A DNA stretch of 64,000 bases from Flavobacteriaceae bacterium MAR_2010_72 (GCA_003550275.1 QXCW01000002.1:2120001-2184000); one strand, 5' to 3'; positions 52,996-62,185 are shown, counted from the stretch's first letter. Numbers and translations are program-made. Notes: generated by a model not told the origin, from the letters alone.

Positions 52996-53087
52996 TATTA
53001 AACGCTCTTGTTAATTTTAAGTCAAAGTTTAAAGCATAAACACGTATTTATTTTTTGTTTACTACTTTTATACCTTAATAAAATTCT

Positions 53088-53867
53088 ATGAAAAGCACTT
53101 ACGTATTCATTTTACTAGGCTTTGTTACCTTTTTGGGGTTTGCCCAAGATGTAACAACGGTAAAAGGAATTGTCATAAGTACAACTACCGACCAACCTCT
53201 GGAGAGTGTGAATATTGTAAACCTTAATCAGGTAAAAGGAACCTCAACTGATGACAAAGGTGCTTTCCAAATTACTGCAAAAGCTAATGACACCTTACAT
53301 TTTTCGTATTTAGGCTATAAATCTATTAAGGTAAGAGTTACTAACGACTGGTTAAAATTTGGTGAAACCCAAATAGAAATGACTGAACTAGCATTGGCTT
53401 TAGAAGAGGTTGTGGTCAATCAGTTAAGATTAACCGGATATTTGGAGGTTGACGTGAAGCAAGTACCTTTACAGAGTAATTATAGATACAGTATTTCGGG
53501 ACTTTCAAATAAAGGATATGAAGGTGGTGATCGTTCACCAAATGCAGTGAGTAAAGTTTTAGGCGCAGTATTTAATCCGGCCGATTTTTTATATAACATG
53601 TTTGGCAAAAAACCTAATGAATTGCGTAAGCTCAAACAGATGAAAAAGGACGACCAGATTAGAAATCAGCTGGCTTCAAGATTCGATCGTGAAATGTTGA
53701 TGGTATTATTGGAAGTAGATCGCTATGATTTGGATGAAATCATCAATCAATGTAACTATTCAAGAGATTTTATTGAAACCGCAAACGATCTTCAAGTATT
53801 AGATGCTATTAGCGAATGTTACGAAGAATACAAAGTGTTAAGCCGCAGTAAATCGAATAGATTTTAA
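53088..53867 (+). CDS. Exported carboxypeptidase-like regulatory domain protein
   Basis: 259 aa. Signal peptide MKSTYVFILLGFVTFLGFAQ, then a CarboxypepD_reg-like domain (about 24-105; VKGIVISTTTDQPLESVNIVN, KGAFQITAKANDTLHFSYLGYK), the same fold as at the N-terminus of TonB receptors. The C-terminal half (120-259) is basic and helical with no recognised domain. It is not followed by a plug or barrel, so it is not a receptor. Such stand-alone proteins are common and uncharacterised in Flavobacteria. It converges with the VOC gene (14-bp gap). Confidence 0.8.
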   Translation: MKSTYVFILLGFVTFLGFAQDVTTVKGIVISTTTDQPLESVNIVNLNQVKGTSTDDKGAFQITAKANDTLHFSYLGYKSIKVRVTNDWLKFGETQIEMTELALALEEVVVNQLRLTGYLEVDVKQVPLQSNYRYSISGLSNKGYEGGDRSPNAVSKVLGAVFNPADFLYNMFGKKPNELRKLKQMKKDDQIRNQLASRFDREMLMVLLEVDRYDLDEIINQCNYSRDFIETANDLQVLDAISECYEEYKVLSRSKSNRF

Positions 53868-53881
53868 ACACCTTTTTTTTT

Positions 53882-54259
53882 CTATTTCATAGAATGTAAG
53901 GCTACCCTATTTCCTTCAGAATCAATAAAGGCCGCCATAAAGCCGTATTCAGGTGAAATTTGTTTTTTTGGTTGATAAATTTCTCCTCCAGCTTTTACTA
54001 TTCTGTCCAATTCATTCTGTACATCTTCGCAGTTAAAATAAACGAGCGTACCTTCTTTACTTGGTATATAGGACTCTTGTTTTATGAGTGTTCCGGGAGC
54101 CCCATAGGCTTCTGCACCTTGACTGGGAAACCAACCCATTAACAATTCTCCAAAATCCATGATTTGAATTTCGACTTGAAAAACAGCCTCATAAAAGGCT
54201 TTGGCTCTATTCATATCACTCACAGGAATTTCAAACCAACCTACCATATTTGCTTTCAT
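53882..54259 (-). CDS. VOC family (glyoxalase-like) protein
   Basis: 125 aa with one vicinal-oxygen-chelate module pair: GWFEIPVSDMNRAKAFYEAVFQ at the N-terminus and YGFMAAFIDSEGNRVALHS at the C-terminus. Related proteins are annotated glyoxalase/bleomycin resistance/dioxygenase; members of this short subgroup usually have unknown substrates. No signal peptide. It starts 11 bp after the SRPBCC gene and is probably co-transcribed with it and trmH. Confidence 0.88.
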   Translation of the reverse strand: MKANMVGWFEIPVSDMNRAKAFYEAVFQVEIQIMDFGELLMGWFPSQGAEAYGAPGTLIKQESYIPSKEGTLVYFNCEDVQNELDRIVKAGGEIYQPKKQISPEYGFMAAFIDSEGNRVALHSMK

Positions 54260-54270
54260 TGCACTATAAT

Positions 54271-54798
54271 TTAGTGTTCCAAAACTTCTTTTAAACTTGT
54301 GAGTCCTTCTTCAAAATCCTTTCCTACTGCTTTTTCGAAATTAAAAAAGAGCATGAAAATATTAAAGGGAACTGGATTATTTCCTGAAAAACCCCATTCT
54401 ACCTTTGTGGAATTATTCCCAAGATCACTAGTGATCAAATACCCATTTGATGCTGATTTCCAAGGTTTTAAAAATCGCAATTCGGTATCAATTCTTTTAT
54501 TGGGAATTATTTGAGTTATCTCTTGTTCTCCTGTACCAACATTTTTATTTCCTTCCCATTTAGATATAAATCCAACTTCGCCATCAGTACCCAAAAACTC
54601 TTGCTTCATATTGGGATCTTTTTGTTTCCAAGGCGACCAGTCATTCTGATTCTTAATGTATTTTAAATAATCAAAAACGTCTTCCAAAGGGCGATTAATT
54701 TCGATACTTCTACTAACATCATAGCTTTTTGGTGCTACATAGGCAGGAATAGCCACTAAAATTGCAAGTCCGAGAATGATATATAAGATGATCATCAT
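54271..54798 (-). CDS. SRPBCC family protein with N-terminal membrane anchor
   Basis: 175 aa. One N-terminal hydrophobic helix (MMIILYIILGLAILVAIPAYVA), then a START/Bet v1-like fold (about 30-172; SRSIEINRPLEDVFDYLKYIKNQNDWSPW, GTGEQEITQIIPNKRIDTELRFLKP). SRPBCC proteins hold a hydrophobic ligand in a central cavity; the ligand is unknown. In this position it often pairs with a VOC gene, as here. Both lie downstream of trmH, 40 bp away. Confidence 0.87.
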   Translation of the reverse strand: MMIILYIILGLAILVAIPAYVAPKSYDVSRSIEINRPLEDVFDYLKYIKNQNDWSPWKQKDPNMKQEFLGTDGEVGFISKWEGNKNVGTGEQEITQIIPNKRIDTELRFLKPWKSASNGYLITSDLGNNSTKVEWGFSGNNPVPFNIFMLFFNFEKAVGKDFEEGLTSLKEVLEH

Positions 54799-54838
54799 AA
54801 TGCTGAAGGTTTTATTATGCTTTTAAAATTACGAAAAA

Positions 54839-55495
54839 TTAATGCATTTCATTAAAGCGATTCACTATTTCGTCATAGCTTTTTAAGGTCTTTTTGATCC
54901 AATCCATTTTCTTTTCAAGTTTTTCCTCTTCTGAAAGTTGCCATTGTAAATCAGTTTGCTTCAATTTAGTGGTGACATGCTGTAAAATAATCGCAGCGCT
55001 TACTGAAATGTTTAAACTTTCGGTAAAACCAGACATAGGTATTTTTAAATAACAGTCGGCTGCATCTAATACTTCATCTGACAAGCCTTCGGTTTCACGA
55101 CCAAAGAAAAAGCATGATTTTTTGGTGACATCAAATTCATGCAAAAGGCATTCGGTAGTATATGGTGTTGTAGCCACGATTTGATAATCCCGCTTTTTTA
55201 GATCACGAATACAGGATTTTACCGAATTAAAACGATGTAAATCCACCCACTTTTGTGCTCCCATAGCGATTTCCCGATCGATACGTTTAGTATTACGTTC
55301 TTCAATAATACGCACATCCTGAATCCCAAAAACATCACAGGATCTGATCACGGCACTTGTATTGTGCAACTGATACACATCTTCGGTAGCCACCGTGAAA
55401 TGTCGTGTACGCTGTGACAGTACATGATTGAAACGCTGTTTTCGGCTTTCGGTAAGAAAAGATTCTAAATGCTTTAAAAGTTCTAAATCGATCAT
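54839..55495 (-). CDS. trmH: tRNA (guanosine-18-2'-O)-methyltransferase TrmH
   Basis: A SPOUT methyltransferase that methylates the 2'-O of G18 in the tRNA D-loop. 218 aa from MIDLELLKHLESFL; the open frame extends 20 codons upstream with a non-conserved hydrophobic stretch and is rejected. Motif 1 NTSAVIRSCDVFGI (Asn and catalytic Arg, about 45-58), motif 2 FFFGRETEGLS (about 128-138), motif 3 IPMSGFTESLNISVSAAIIL, and the C-terminal helix (EEEKLEKKMDWIKKTLKSYDEIVNRF) fit TrmH rather than RlmB. Divergent from the sirtuin gene. Confidence 0.93.
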   Translation of the reverse strand: MIDLELLKHLESFLTESRKQRFNHVLSQRTRHFTVATEDVYQLHNTSAVIRSCDVFGIQDVRIIEERNTKRIDREIAMGAQKWVDLHRFNSVKSCIRDLKKRDYQIVATTPYTTECLLHEFDVTKKSCFFFGRETEGLSDEVLDAADCYLKIPMSGFTESLNISVSAAIILQHVTTKLKQTDLQWQLSEEEKLEKKMDWIKKTLKSYDEIVNRFNEMH

Positions 55496-55528
55496 GCCTC
55501 TAAAATATAAAAAGAATAGCAGTACAAT

Positions 55529-55536
55529 TAAATTTG
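55529..55536 (+). promoter_or_regulatory. Promoter -7 box for sirtuin gene
   Basis: TAAATTTG fits TAnnTTTG, 32 bp before the ATG, in the 73-bp divergent gap with trmH. I see no clear matching box for trmH on the other strand. Confidence 0.45.
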
Positions 55537-55568
55537 CTTCACAAAAACACAACACTTATTTTTAAAGT

Positions 55569-56243
55569 ATGGAAAAACACATCGTGGTACTTACTGGTGC
55601 TGGCATGAGTGCCGAGAGCGGGCTTAAAACTTTTAGAGACGCCGATGGGCTTTGGGAAGGTCATAGTGTTAATGATGTGGCAACGCCTGAAGCATTCGCT
55701 CGAAATCCCGAATTGGTATTGGAGTTTTACAATCAACGTCGAAGGCAATTACTGGAGGTCGAACCCAATAGTGCCCATTTTGAACTTGCTAAACTTGAAA
55801 CTCACCACAAGGTTACTATTATCACCCAAAATGTAGACGACTTACACGAACGGGCAGGAAGCACCAATGTCATCCATTTACATGGCGAATTATTAAAAGC
55901 ACGAAACATCGTTGATGAATTTTCTGTGATGGATTGGAAAACCGATATAAAACTGGGAGACCGCTGTTCAAAAGGCTATCAATTACGCCCACACATTGTT
56001 TGGTTTGGTGAAGCTGTTCCTATGATTCCCAAAGCCATTACGATTTGCGAAACTGCAGATGTGCTATTCATTATTGGAACTTCAATGCAGGTGTATCCCG
56101 CGGCTAGTTTAATTCATTATGTACAACCTGAAACCAAAATTTATTATATAGATCCAAGACCAGCGATACAAAGTAACCACCAAATTACGGTTATTGCCGA
56201 TACTGCAACCCAAGGTATCCATAAAGCCATTAAGCATTTATGA
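55569..56243 (+). CDS. NAD-dependent protein deacylase (sirtuin), zinc-site-poor
   Basis: Removes acyl groups from lysine using NAD. 224 aa. NAD motif GAGMSAESGLKTFRD (10-24), TQNVD (86-90), catalytic His105 in HLHGEL, and RPHIVWFGEAVP. Tyr54-x-x-Arg57 (FYNQRRR) is the class III motif that recognises succinyl- or malonyl-lysine. Classic sirtuins hold zinc with four cysteines. Between HGEL and RPHIVWFGE this protein has only one (DRCSKGYQ), so the zinc site is absent or remodelled, as I believe is common in Bacteroidota. It converges with the lectin protein gene (3-bp gap). Confidence 0.92.
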   Translation: MEKHIVVLTGAGMSAESGLKTFRDADGLWEGHSVNDVATPEAFARNPELVLEFYNQRRRQLLEVEPNSAHFELAKLETHHKVTIITQNVDDLHERAGSTNVIHLHGELLKARNIVDEFSVMDWKTDIKLGDRCSKGYQLRPHIVWFGEAVPMIPKAITICETADVLFIIGTSMQVYPAASLIHYVQPETKIYYIDPRPAIQSNHQITVIADTATQGIHKAIKHL

Positions 56244-56246
56244 TTA

Positions 56247-59200
56247 CTAGCGCTTTAGAGTAAAATGGCCTCGATAGGTACTTACTTGGCCGTTGACATC
56301 AACAAGTTCAGCCAAAAACCAATAATCCGAAGTTTCCATAATTTGTCCATTAAAAGCACCGTTCCAACCTTGGCCTTTAGGGTTGATTTGCTTTAATAGC
56401 TTACCATATCTATCATAAATATAGACCGAAGATTGTTGTGAATATTCATTACCTAATCCTTCAAGATTCCAAGTATCGTTAAACCCATCGTTATTGGGAG
56501 TAAAAAACTTTGGAAAGCCCATGACAAATACATCCAAGGCAACAATCCCACAACCATTTCGATCTTGAATATAGATGGTGTGTTTGCCGGCCCTGACATG
56601 ATCAAAAAATGGTTCAGACTGAAAAGCACCAGGACTATTAAAATCCAAGGCAAATTCATAATCTCCTATTCCGAGATTTGTTGTATCAATTGTAATTGAA
56701 TTGTTATCTGAAAGCTGCACAATGGTTACGTCATCTATATCGATTGTTGCAATGGCAGATTCAACTACATTAAATGAGACGGGAAATGAATCACAACCAT
56801 AACTTGAAGTTGCTATTACCGTGTAAGTTCCTCCAGTAGCAACTGTAGCCGTAGGCAAATTACTCACAATCATTCCATTATTATCTTTCCATTCGTAGCT
56901 ATAAGTACCATCTGGATTAAAGGTATAAAGCGTAATTGGCTGCTGATTTAAACAATAAATAGCATTTTGATCCACCTCAAAATTCGGTCGAGGCCTCACC
57001 GTTAAAGTTAAATGAGGACCTATTCCAAAACAATCACCGTTATCATCACTCTCAACACGAACAAAGAGAGTTTGTGAATACGGTGTTTCATTTTGATAAG
57101 TGGTTGCGGATACAATTTCATTTTGTTCTAATTGTGCATCGGTCAAATTTCTATAATAGTGTACACTTAAATTCTGACCTGACGGAAATTGAGCAATAAA
57201 CTGGCTTGATGCCGATGTTAAATCAAATTCATAAACACCATCGTTGGTATCATCAGTATCACAATCCTCTAAAACTTGCATATAACCTTGCGGAAATGAA
57301 GTTGTTGAAACCTGTAAATTAACCGTAGAAACCCTAAAACATCCATTAGCGCCTTCAATCCGAGCAAATACGGTATTTGCAGTAGCATTATTGAATGGTG
57401 ACGGATTAATAGGGTTTGTTTTTGAATTGGCTTCTGTATTAGACAAATAAAAGGTAATTTCAAAGTCTGAAGAATTGTTATTTGCAATTGAAGCGTTTGC
57501 TTCATTTAAATTGAATTCCGTAAACCCATCTGGCGTACCATCTTCATCACAATTTTTCAAAATTACTGAAAGATTAATAACAGGTAAGCTATCAACTTGA
57601 ATCAAAAAAGAGGTGTCTGAATAACACGAATTATCCAATTTGTTTTCAATTCGCACATAGATTGTCTGATTATTTTGAACCGTATTCACAAATCCATTGG
57701 GATTTGTAATTTGATTTGAGTAACCAGCATCTGTAAAATAATTCACCTGAAAATCAGCATTTGAGTTACCATTCAACACTGTAGGTTCATTCAAGGTCAG
57801 ATCAAATTCGGTAAAGCCATTGGTGTCATCACCATCCAAATTAGAGTCACAAGATCTTAATACTGGTATTTCAGAAGGTTGCACTGGAATGACTGTAGCA
57901 TAAACCATAACATCAACTGCCAACCTCGTCAAACTTTCACAACCCAAAACAGTCTGTGAAGCATAGTAGGTTTGGGAAACCAATGCTTCAGATGAAACCA
58001 AGACTGTTCCACCTGAAGCTGTATCATACCACAAAATAGAATTCCCAGATACTGTTAAGTCACTAATTGAAGCATTATCAATATCACAAAACGATTGAAA
58101 CGTATTTCCAGTTGGCACTGCTGTTTTTTGAACCGTTAATGTTACAGCAGTACGCGATGAAGAAGTACAACCGTTTGAAGTTGCATCTACATAATATGTT
58201 GTAGAATTAGCAACAGAAGGCGTTGTAAATGAACTACCCGTAGCCAATAAAGTACCTCCAACCATAGAATCGTACCAATTAATGATCCCTAAATTAGCAG
58301 CTGCCATTAAAACCCCCGAACCGCTATCACATATGGTAGCATTACTTACCGATGTAATCACTGGGATTTCATTTATCGTAGAAGTTACTGGAGTCCTTGT
58401 TCCTTCTAAACAACCATTAACAGAAGCTAATGTATAATAGGTTGTAGTAGCGCTAATATTTGGGGTGGTAAATGTATTACCTGTTGCCAATTGCATGCCT
58501 CCAGTTGGTGTATCAAACCAAATGACATTCCCAGCGCTTGCATTTGCTTCTAAATTAACACTGCTTGGACCACAACTTGAAGCTTCGGTTATAGTATCAA
58601 TTGAAGGTATGGTAATTTTTGTACTTGCAGAAATATCAACGATAGGATCTCCTAGCATACCTCCATATTCAACAATATAACCTTGAGGAAAATAATTACC
58701 TCCACTTCCTTGATTAGGCAAATCGTTCCATGAGCCTGGGTTTCCAACGTTGAAAGTGACATGCACATAATCTTCTCCACCACAACAATTGTTAGGTTCA
58801 TTCGTATTCCAGTTGGCAAAATTTGGAGTTGACCCGTTAATACCCCCATTCCAAAAGATGGTTCCTGCCTCAGGACCTGTAACCCATCTCCAAACACCTT
58901 CAACAGCCTCATCTGTTCCACCCAACCAGCCTGCACCTCCTGCTTGTTCTCCTGATAACTGTGCTTCTTCTACTGAACCTATAGTTGCTAAATAACCCTG
59001 CAAACCATAATAGGATCGAGCTGCAGCAGCCGTTCTAGCATTAGCCCAAGTAATACCTGATGCCGGAACATATTCATAATAATGCCCGGTAGAAGGCAAA
59101 AAATTTGCATCTCCAATAGTAAAAGAAAAATACTTGTCACCAGATACAGAAGCTGAAGAGCTACTAAACACGACATCTTTAACCGCTGCAATTAAATCGG

Positions 59201-59531
59201 TATATAAAATTTCTGTGCCTCCAATTCCACTTAAGGTCAGTTTGCCTGAAGCCGTATTCCAAGTGGATTGTATATTGGGATGTGTACCTGTCAAGACCAA
59301 TTGATCCTCACCATTTACATATCCTGTAGATATTTGTATGTTTAATTCGTCGATCCCGTTATCATCTGGATCCACAATATTAAAATCGCTAACAATATTA
59401 ATTTGACTCAACGGACAATAGAATTGGTCTCCAATAGCATCAAGATTGGGAGGCACGTTATTTTGCGCAAAAGAAAACGCTAGACTAAAAAGCCCAAACG
59501 CAAGTAAAATTTTACCAATTTTAGAGTTCAA
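56247..59531 (-). CDS. T9SS type B surface protein with C-type lectin and Ig-like domains
   Basis: 1094 aa, exported (signal MNSKIGKILLAFGLFSLAFSFAQ). After a cadherin-like N-terminal part (about 25-145) comes a C-type lectin domain (about 150-295; NARTAAAARSYYGLQGYLATI, GWLGGTDEAVEGVWRWVTGPE, NWNTNEPNNCCGGEDYVH, WNDLPNQG). The W-x-GG and WND motifs are clear. Then three Ig-like repeats with the pattern ASCGPSSVNLEA / ATICDSGSGVLMA (about 310-550), several FDLT/FNLNEA repeats (about 555-860) typical of gliding-type surface proteins, and a type B T9SS sorting domain (KFFTPNNDGFNDTWNLEGL...YDRYGKLLKQINPKGQGWNG). Probably a large glycan-binding adhesin. Confidence 0.9.
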   Translation of the reverse strand: MNSKIGKILLAFGLFSLAFSFAQNNVPPNLDAIGDQFYCPLSQINIVSDFNIVDPDDNGIDELNIQISTGYVNGEDQLVLTGTHPNIQSTWNTASGKLTLSGIGGTEILYTDLIAAVKDVVFSSSSASVSGDKYFSFTIGDANFLPSTGHYYEYVPASGITWANARTAAAARSYYGLQGYLATIGSVEEAQLSGEQAGGAGWLGGTDEAVEGVWRWVTGPEAGTIFWNGGINGSTPNFANWNTNEPNNCCGGEDYVHVTFNVGNPGSWNDLPNQGSGGNYFPQGYIVEYGGMLGDPIVDISASTKITIPSIDTITEASSCGPSSVNLEANASAGNVIWFDTPTGGMQLATGNTFTTPNISATTTYYTLASVNGCLEGTRTPVTSTINEIPVITSVSNATICDSGSGVLMAAANLGIINWYDSMVGGTLLATGSSFTTPSVANSTTYYVDATSNGCTSSSRTAVTLTVQKTAVPTGNTFQSFCDIDNASISDLTVSGNSILWYDTASGGTVLVSSEALVSQTYYASQTVLGCESLTRLAVDVMVYATVIPVQPSEIPVLRSCDSNLDGDDTNGFTEFDLTLNEPTVLNGNSNADFQVNYFTDAGYSNQITNPNGFVNTVQNNQTIYVRIENKLDNSCYSDTSFLIQVDSLPVINLSVILKNCDEDGTPDGFTEFNLNEANASIANNNSSDFEITFYLSNTEANSKTNPINPSPFNNATANTVFARIEGANGCFRVSTVNLQVSTTSFPQGYMQVLEDCDTDDTNDGVYEFDLTSASSQFIAQFPSGQNLSVHYYRNLTDAQLEQNEIVSATTYQNETPYSQTLFVRVESDDNGDCFGIGPHLTLTVRPRPNFEVDQNAIYCLNQQPITLYTFNPDGTYSYEWKDNNGMIVSNLPTATVATGGTYTVIATSSYGCDSFPVSFNVVESAIATIDIDDVTIVQLSDNNSITIDTTNLGIGDYEFALDFNSPGAFQSEPFFDHVRAGKHTIYIQDRNGCGIVALDVFVMGFPKFFTPNNDGFNDTWNLEGLGNEYSQQSSVYIYDRYGKLLKQINPKGQGWNGAFNGQIMETSDYWFLAELVDVNGQVSTYRGHFTLKR

Positions 59532-59733
59532 TGGAATACTATTTTTATAAAATTGAGATTTTAAAAATAGACAATTAAAGTTTGAATTTTGGTATCTAAT
59601 CGATGAATTGAAGATTCTTCATCTAAATAGCGAAATTCAGTCTTCTAGACTAACATTGGTACATATAATCCGAAATAGTTACAAAACCATAACTACAATT
59701 TCAACTACATAAAAAACAACCCCTATAATAAGC

Positions 59734-59934
59734 TTAATCATCAGCTGTTAATTTAAAAAAATCGTTCACGGGTTTATCAAATACTGCAGAAAGCTTCAAT
59801 GCTAAAACCGTAGAAGGCACATATCTATTAGCTTCAATAGAATTGATAGTTTGTCTTGAAACACCAATTTTTTGTGCTAACTCGTCTTGAGTGATATCAA
59901 GAATAGCTCTTTCTATTTTAATTCGATTTTCCAT
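59734..59934 (-). CDS. Small XRE-family helix-turn-helix regulator
   Basis: 66 aa, all helix-turn-helix: MENRIKIERAILDITQDELAQKIGVSRQTINSIEANRYVPSTVLALKLSAVF. The helices at about 14-40 form the DNA-binding unit (QDELAQKIGVSRQTINSIE). It matches the YozG/short Cro-like regulators that pair with small membrane proteins. Its ATG overlaps the stop of the membrane protein gene (TAATG), so the two are translated together. It probably controls its own operon through the sites at 60381-60432. Downstream, 202 bp to the lectin gene hold nothing I can name. Confidence 0.9.
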   Translation of the reverse strand: MENRIKIERAILDITQDELAQKIGVSRQTINSIEANRYVPSTVLALKLSAVFDKPVNDFFKLTADD

Positions 59935-60377
59935 TAGCGATTACGTTTTAGAAGTTCAAAAAACATAACTTGGATCAATAGCATGAATAGTAACACCTGT
60001 ACATACCCAATATCTTTAGGAACTTCTCTTTCACCCAAAACGAAATCAACAACATAATTTACCAAAGGTTGTAGCATCGTGTAAACCACACCTATAATAA
60101 AAGCAAGTGCATATGATTTTGACCTTAAGGTTTCGATTAGTTCATCCTCAATTTTTTCTCGAGATAATGAAATCACCAATAAACCAACCAGCATAACTTG
60201 CCTTAAGACTGGCCGCCATTCGGGACTAACTTGGGTGAATTTAATTATGGTAAGACCAATAAAACTTAAGACCACAACTACTAAACCTATAGATCTATAA
60301 ATGTTTGGTAGTTGAACCTTATTTAAAAATCGTTCTAATTTAGTACGCTCGCAAGTTTCCAGTTTGTTTAATTTCAT
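59934..60377 (-). CDS. Small membrane protein paired with XRE regulator
   Basis: 147 aa. Hydrophobic segments near 31-48, 57-73, 86-107 and 123-142, with a basic N-terminal cytoplasmic stretch (KLNKLETCERTKLERFLNKVQ). Resembles the membrane partner in widespread membrane-protein/HTH pairs (DUF2178-like or YozB-type), but I am not certain of the family. It could sense a membrane signal or sequester the regulator. First gene of the two-gene operon. Confidence 0.75.
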   Translation of the reverse strand: MKLNKLETCERTKLERFLNKVQLPNIYRSIGLVVVVLSFIGLTIIKFTQVSPEWRPVLRQVMLVGLLVISLSREKIEDELIETLRSKSYALAFIIGVVYTMLQPLVNYVVDFVLGEREVPKDIGYVQVLLFMLLIQVMFFELLKRNR

Positions 60378-60433
60378 GACAAGTATATTTATTATTTAGA
60401 CAAAATTTTTTTACTATATGACAAATATACTTT
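60376..60433 (-). promoter_or_regulatory. Promoter and paired operator of the XRE operon
   Basis: Two copies of the degenerate palindrome AARTATAYTT, AAGTATATTT at 60381-60390 and AAATATACTT at 60423-60432, are exact reverse complements of each other, 42 bp apart (about four helical turns). Both are preceded by ATGAC on the plus strand. The minus-strand -7 box TATATTTG (60422-60429) lies inside the outer site; the inner site abuts the start codon. This arrangement suggests autorepression by the small XRE protein. Confidence 0.55.
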
Positions 60434-60483
60434 ACATTATTGAAATAAAAAAATATAATTTAATTTTTCTATGAAACCATATT

Positions 60484-62121
60484 TTACTTCCTTAAATCGA
60501 TCTGTTTTAAATTTTCAATTCTATTTCTTACTAGGAAATCATCGATAGTTTCAAAATGTTCTATGACGCGCTGATCTTTAAACTCAAACACCTTTTGAGA
60601 CAGTCCTTGCAAAAAATCCCTATCATGGGAAACCAAAATAAGGGTTCCATCAAAATCTAAAAGCGCTTCTTTTAAAACATCTTTCGACTGCAAGTCTAAA
60701 TGATTGGTTGGCTCATCGAGTATGAGCAAATTCACAGGTTCCAATAACAGTTTCACCATCGCTAAACGTGTCTTTTCACCACCTGATAAGACACCTACTT
60801 TTTTATCGATATCGTCTCCTTTGAACATAAATCGGCCAAGAATGTTCTTAATTTGGGTTCGGATATCACCTTCGGCAACTTCATCAACAGTTTGAAAAAT
60901 GGTTAAGCTTTCGTCGAGCAATGCAGCTTGATTTTGTGCAAAGTAACCCACTTTTACATTATGCCCTAATTGGCAACGCCCTTGAAAATCTATTTCTCCC
61001 ATAATAGCCTTAATCATGGTCGATTTCCCTTCACCATTACGACCAACAAAAGACACTTTTTCTCCTCTTGAAATCGACATATTGGCATTTTTAAAAACCA
61101 CTTTAGCATCATACGATTTCGACAACTCTTTCACGGTAACCGGATAATCACCAGAACGAATTGAAGGCGGGAAACGCAATTTCAAAGCCGAGGTATCGAT
61201 CTCATCAACCTCAATAATCTCAAGTTTTTCCAACATCCGTTCTCTTGAGTTGACTTGATTGGTTTTGGAATAAGTTCCTTTAAAGCGTTCGATAAATGCC
61301 GTGGTATCAGCAATGAACTTTTGCTGTTCCTGATAGGCTTTTAACTGATGTGCACGTCGATCTTCTCGTAATTGTAAGTAATGTGAATAATTGGCTTTGT
61401 AATCATAAATTCGGCCCATAGTCACCTCTATGGTTCGGTTTGTGATATTATCGATAAAAGCCTTATCATGTGAAATGACCATTACTGCATTTGCTTTGTT
61501 GACCAAAAAATCTTCTAACCAAATCACAGATTCAATATCAATATGGTTAGTAGGCTCATCAAGAAGAATTAAGTCAGGTTTTTGCAGCAAAATTTTCGCC
61601 AACTCAATACGCATTCTATAACCACCGCTAAATTCATTTGTTAATCGAGTAAAATCGCTGCGTTTAAATCCTAAACCAACGAGCGCTTTTTCAACTTCGG
61701 CATCATAGTTAACATCTTCTAAGGCATAGTATTTTTCTCCTGAATCAGATACATTTTGAATGATTTGCATATATTCATCAGAATCATAATCGGTTCTGGT
61801 TTCCAAGGCCTTGTTGAGACGCTCTATGTCGTCTCGCATCTCAAAAATATGGGCAAAAGCTTTTGAAGCTTCTTCAAAAACACTACAATCATCGTCTGTT
61901 AGTAAGTGCTGTGGTAAATAGGCAATAACGGTGTCTTTAGGAAAGCGAACAAGTCCTTTGGTTGCTTTTTGTTCACCAGCAATAATTTTCATCATGGTCG
62001 ATTTTCCGGCACCATTTTTCCCCATTAAAGCAATCTTATCATTTTGATTAATGGTAAAAGACACATTGCTGAACAAGGTTTGACCACCAAACTCAACGGC
62101 TAAATTATCAACTGAAATCAT
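60484..62121 (-). CDS. ABC-F family ATPase (YbiT/Uup-like)
   Basis: A soluble ribosome-associated ATPase with two ABC domains and no membrane part. 545 aa. Domain 1: Walker A GKNGAGKSTMMK (about 35-46), signature EFSGGYRMRIELAKIL, Walker B LILLDEPTNHIDIES. Linker with charged P-site tRNA-interaction motif region (about 235-325; HQLKAYQEQQKFIADTTAFIERFKGTYSKTNQVNSRERMLEKLE). Domain 2: GRNGEGKSTMIK, LSGGEKTRLAMVKLL, LLILDEPTNHLDLQS. It resembles the YbiT branch of housekeeping ABC-F proteins more than antibiotic-resistance types. Own complete promoter upstream. Confidence 0.95.
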   Translation of the reverse strand: MISVDNLAVEFGGQTLFSNVSFTINQNDKIALMGKNGAGKSTMMKIIAGEQKATKGLVRFPKDTVIAYLPQHLLTDDDCSVFEEASKAFAHIFEMRDDIERLNKALETRTDYDSDEYMQIIQNVSDSGEKYYALEDVNYDAEVEKALVGLGFKRSDFTRLTNEFSGGYRMRIELAKILLQKPDLILLDEPTNHIDIESVIWLEDFLVNKANAVMVISHDKAFIDNITNRTIEVTMGRIYDYKANYSHYLQLREDRRAHQLKAYQEQQKFIADTTAFIERFKGTYSKTNQVNSRERMLEKLEIIEVDEIDTSALKLRFPPSIRSGDYPVTVKELSKSYDAKVVFKNANMSISRGEKVSFVGRNGEGKSTMIKAIMGEIDFQGRCQLGHNVKVGYFAQNQAALLDESLTIFQTVDEVAEGDIRTQIKNILGRFMFKGDDIDKKVGVLSGGEKTRLAMVKLLLEPVNLLILDEPTNHLDLQSKDVLKEALLDFDGTLILVSHDRDFLQGLSQKVFEFKDQRVIEHFETIDDFLVRNRIENLKQIDLRK

Positions 62122-62139
62122 AGACTTATTTTAAGGCTG

Positions 62140-62169
62140 CAAAGCTATGAAAAAGAAGTGTTGTGCAAA
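62140..62169 (-). promoter_or_regulatory. Promoter for ABC-F gene
   Basis: On the minus strand TTTG (complement of 62166-62169), 18 bp, then TAGCTTTG (complement of 62140-62147). A full -33/-7 pair ending 18 bp before the start codon. Confidence 0.6.
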
Positions 62170-62185
62170 GAAATAAATAAGGAGA

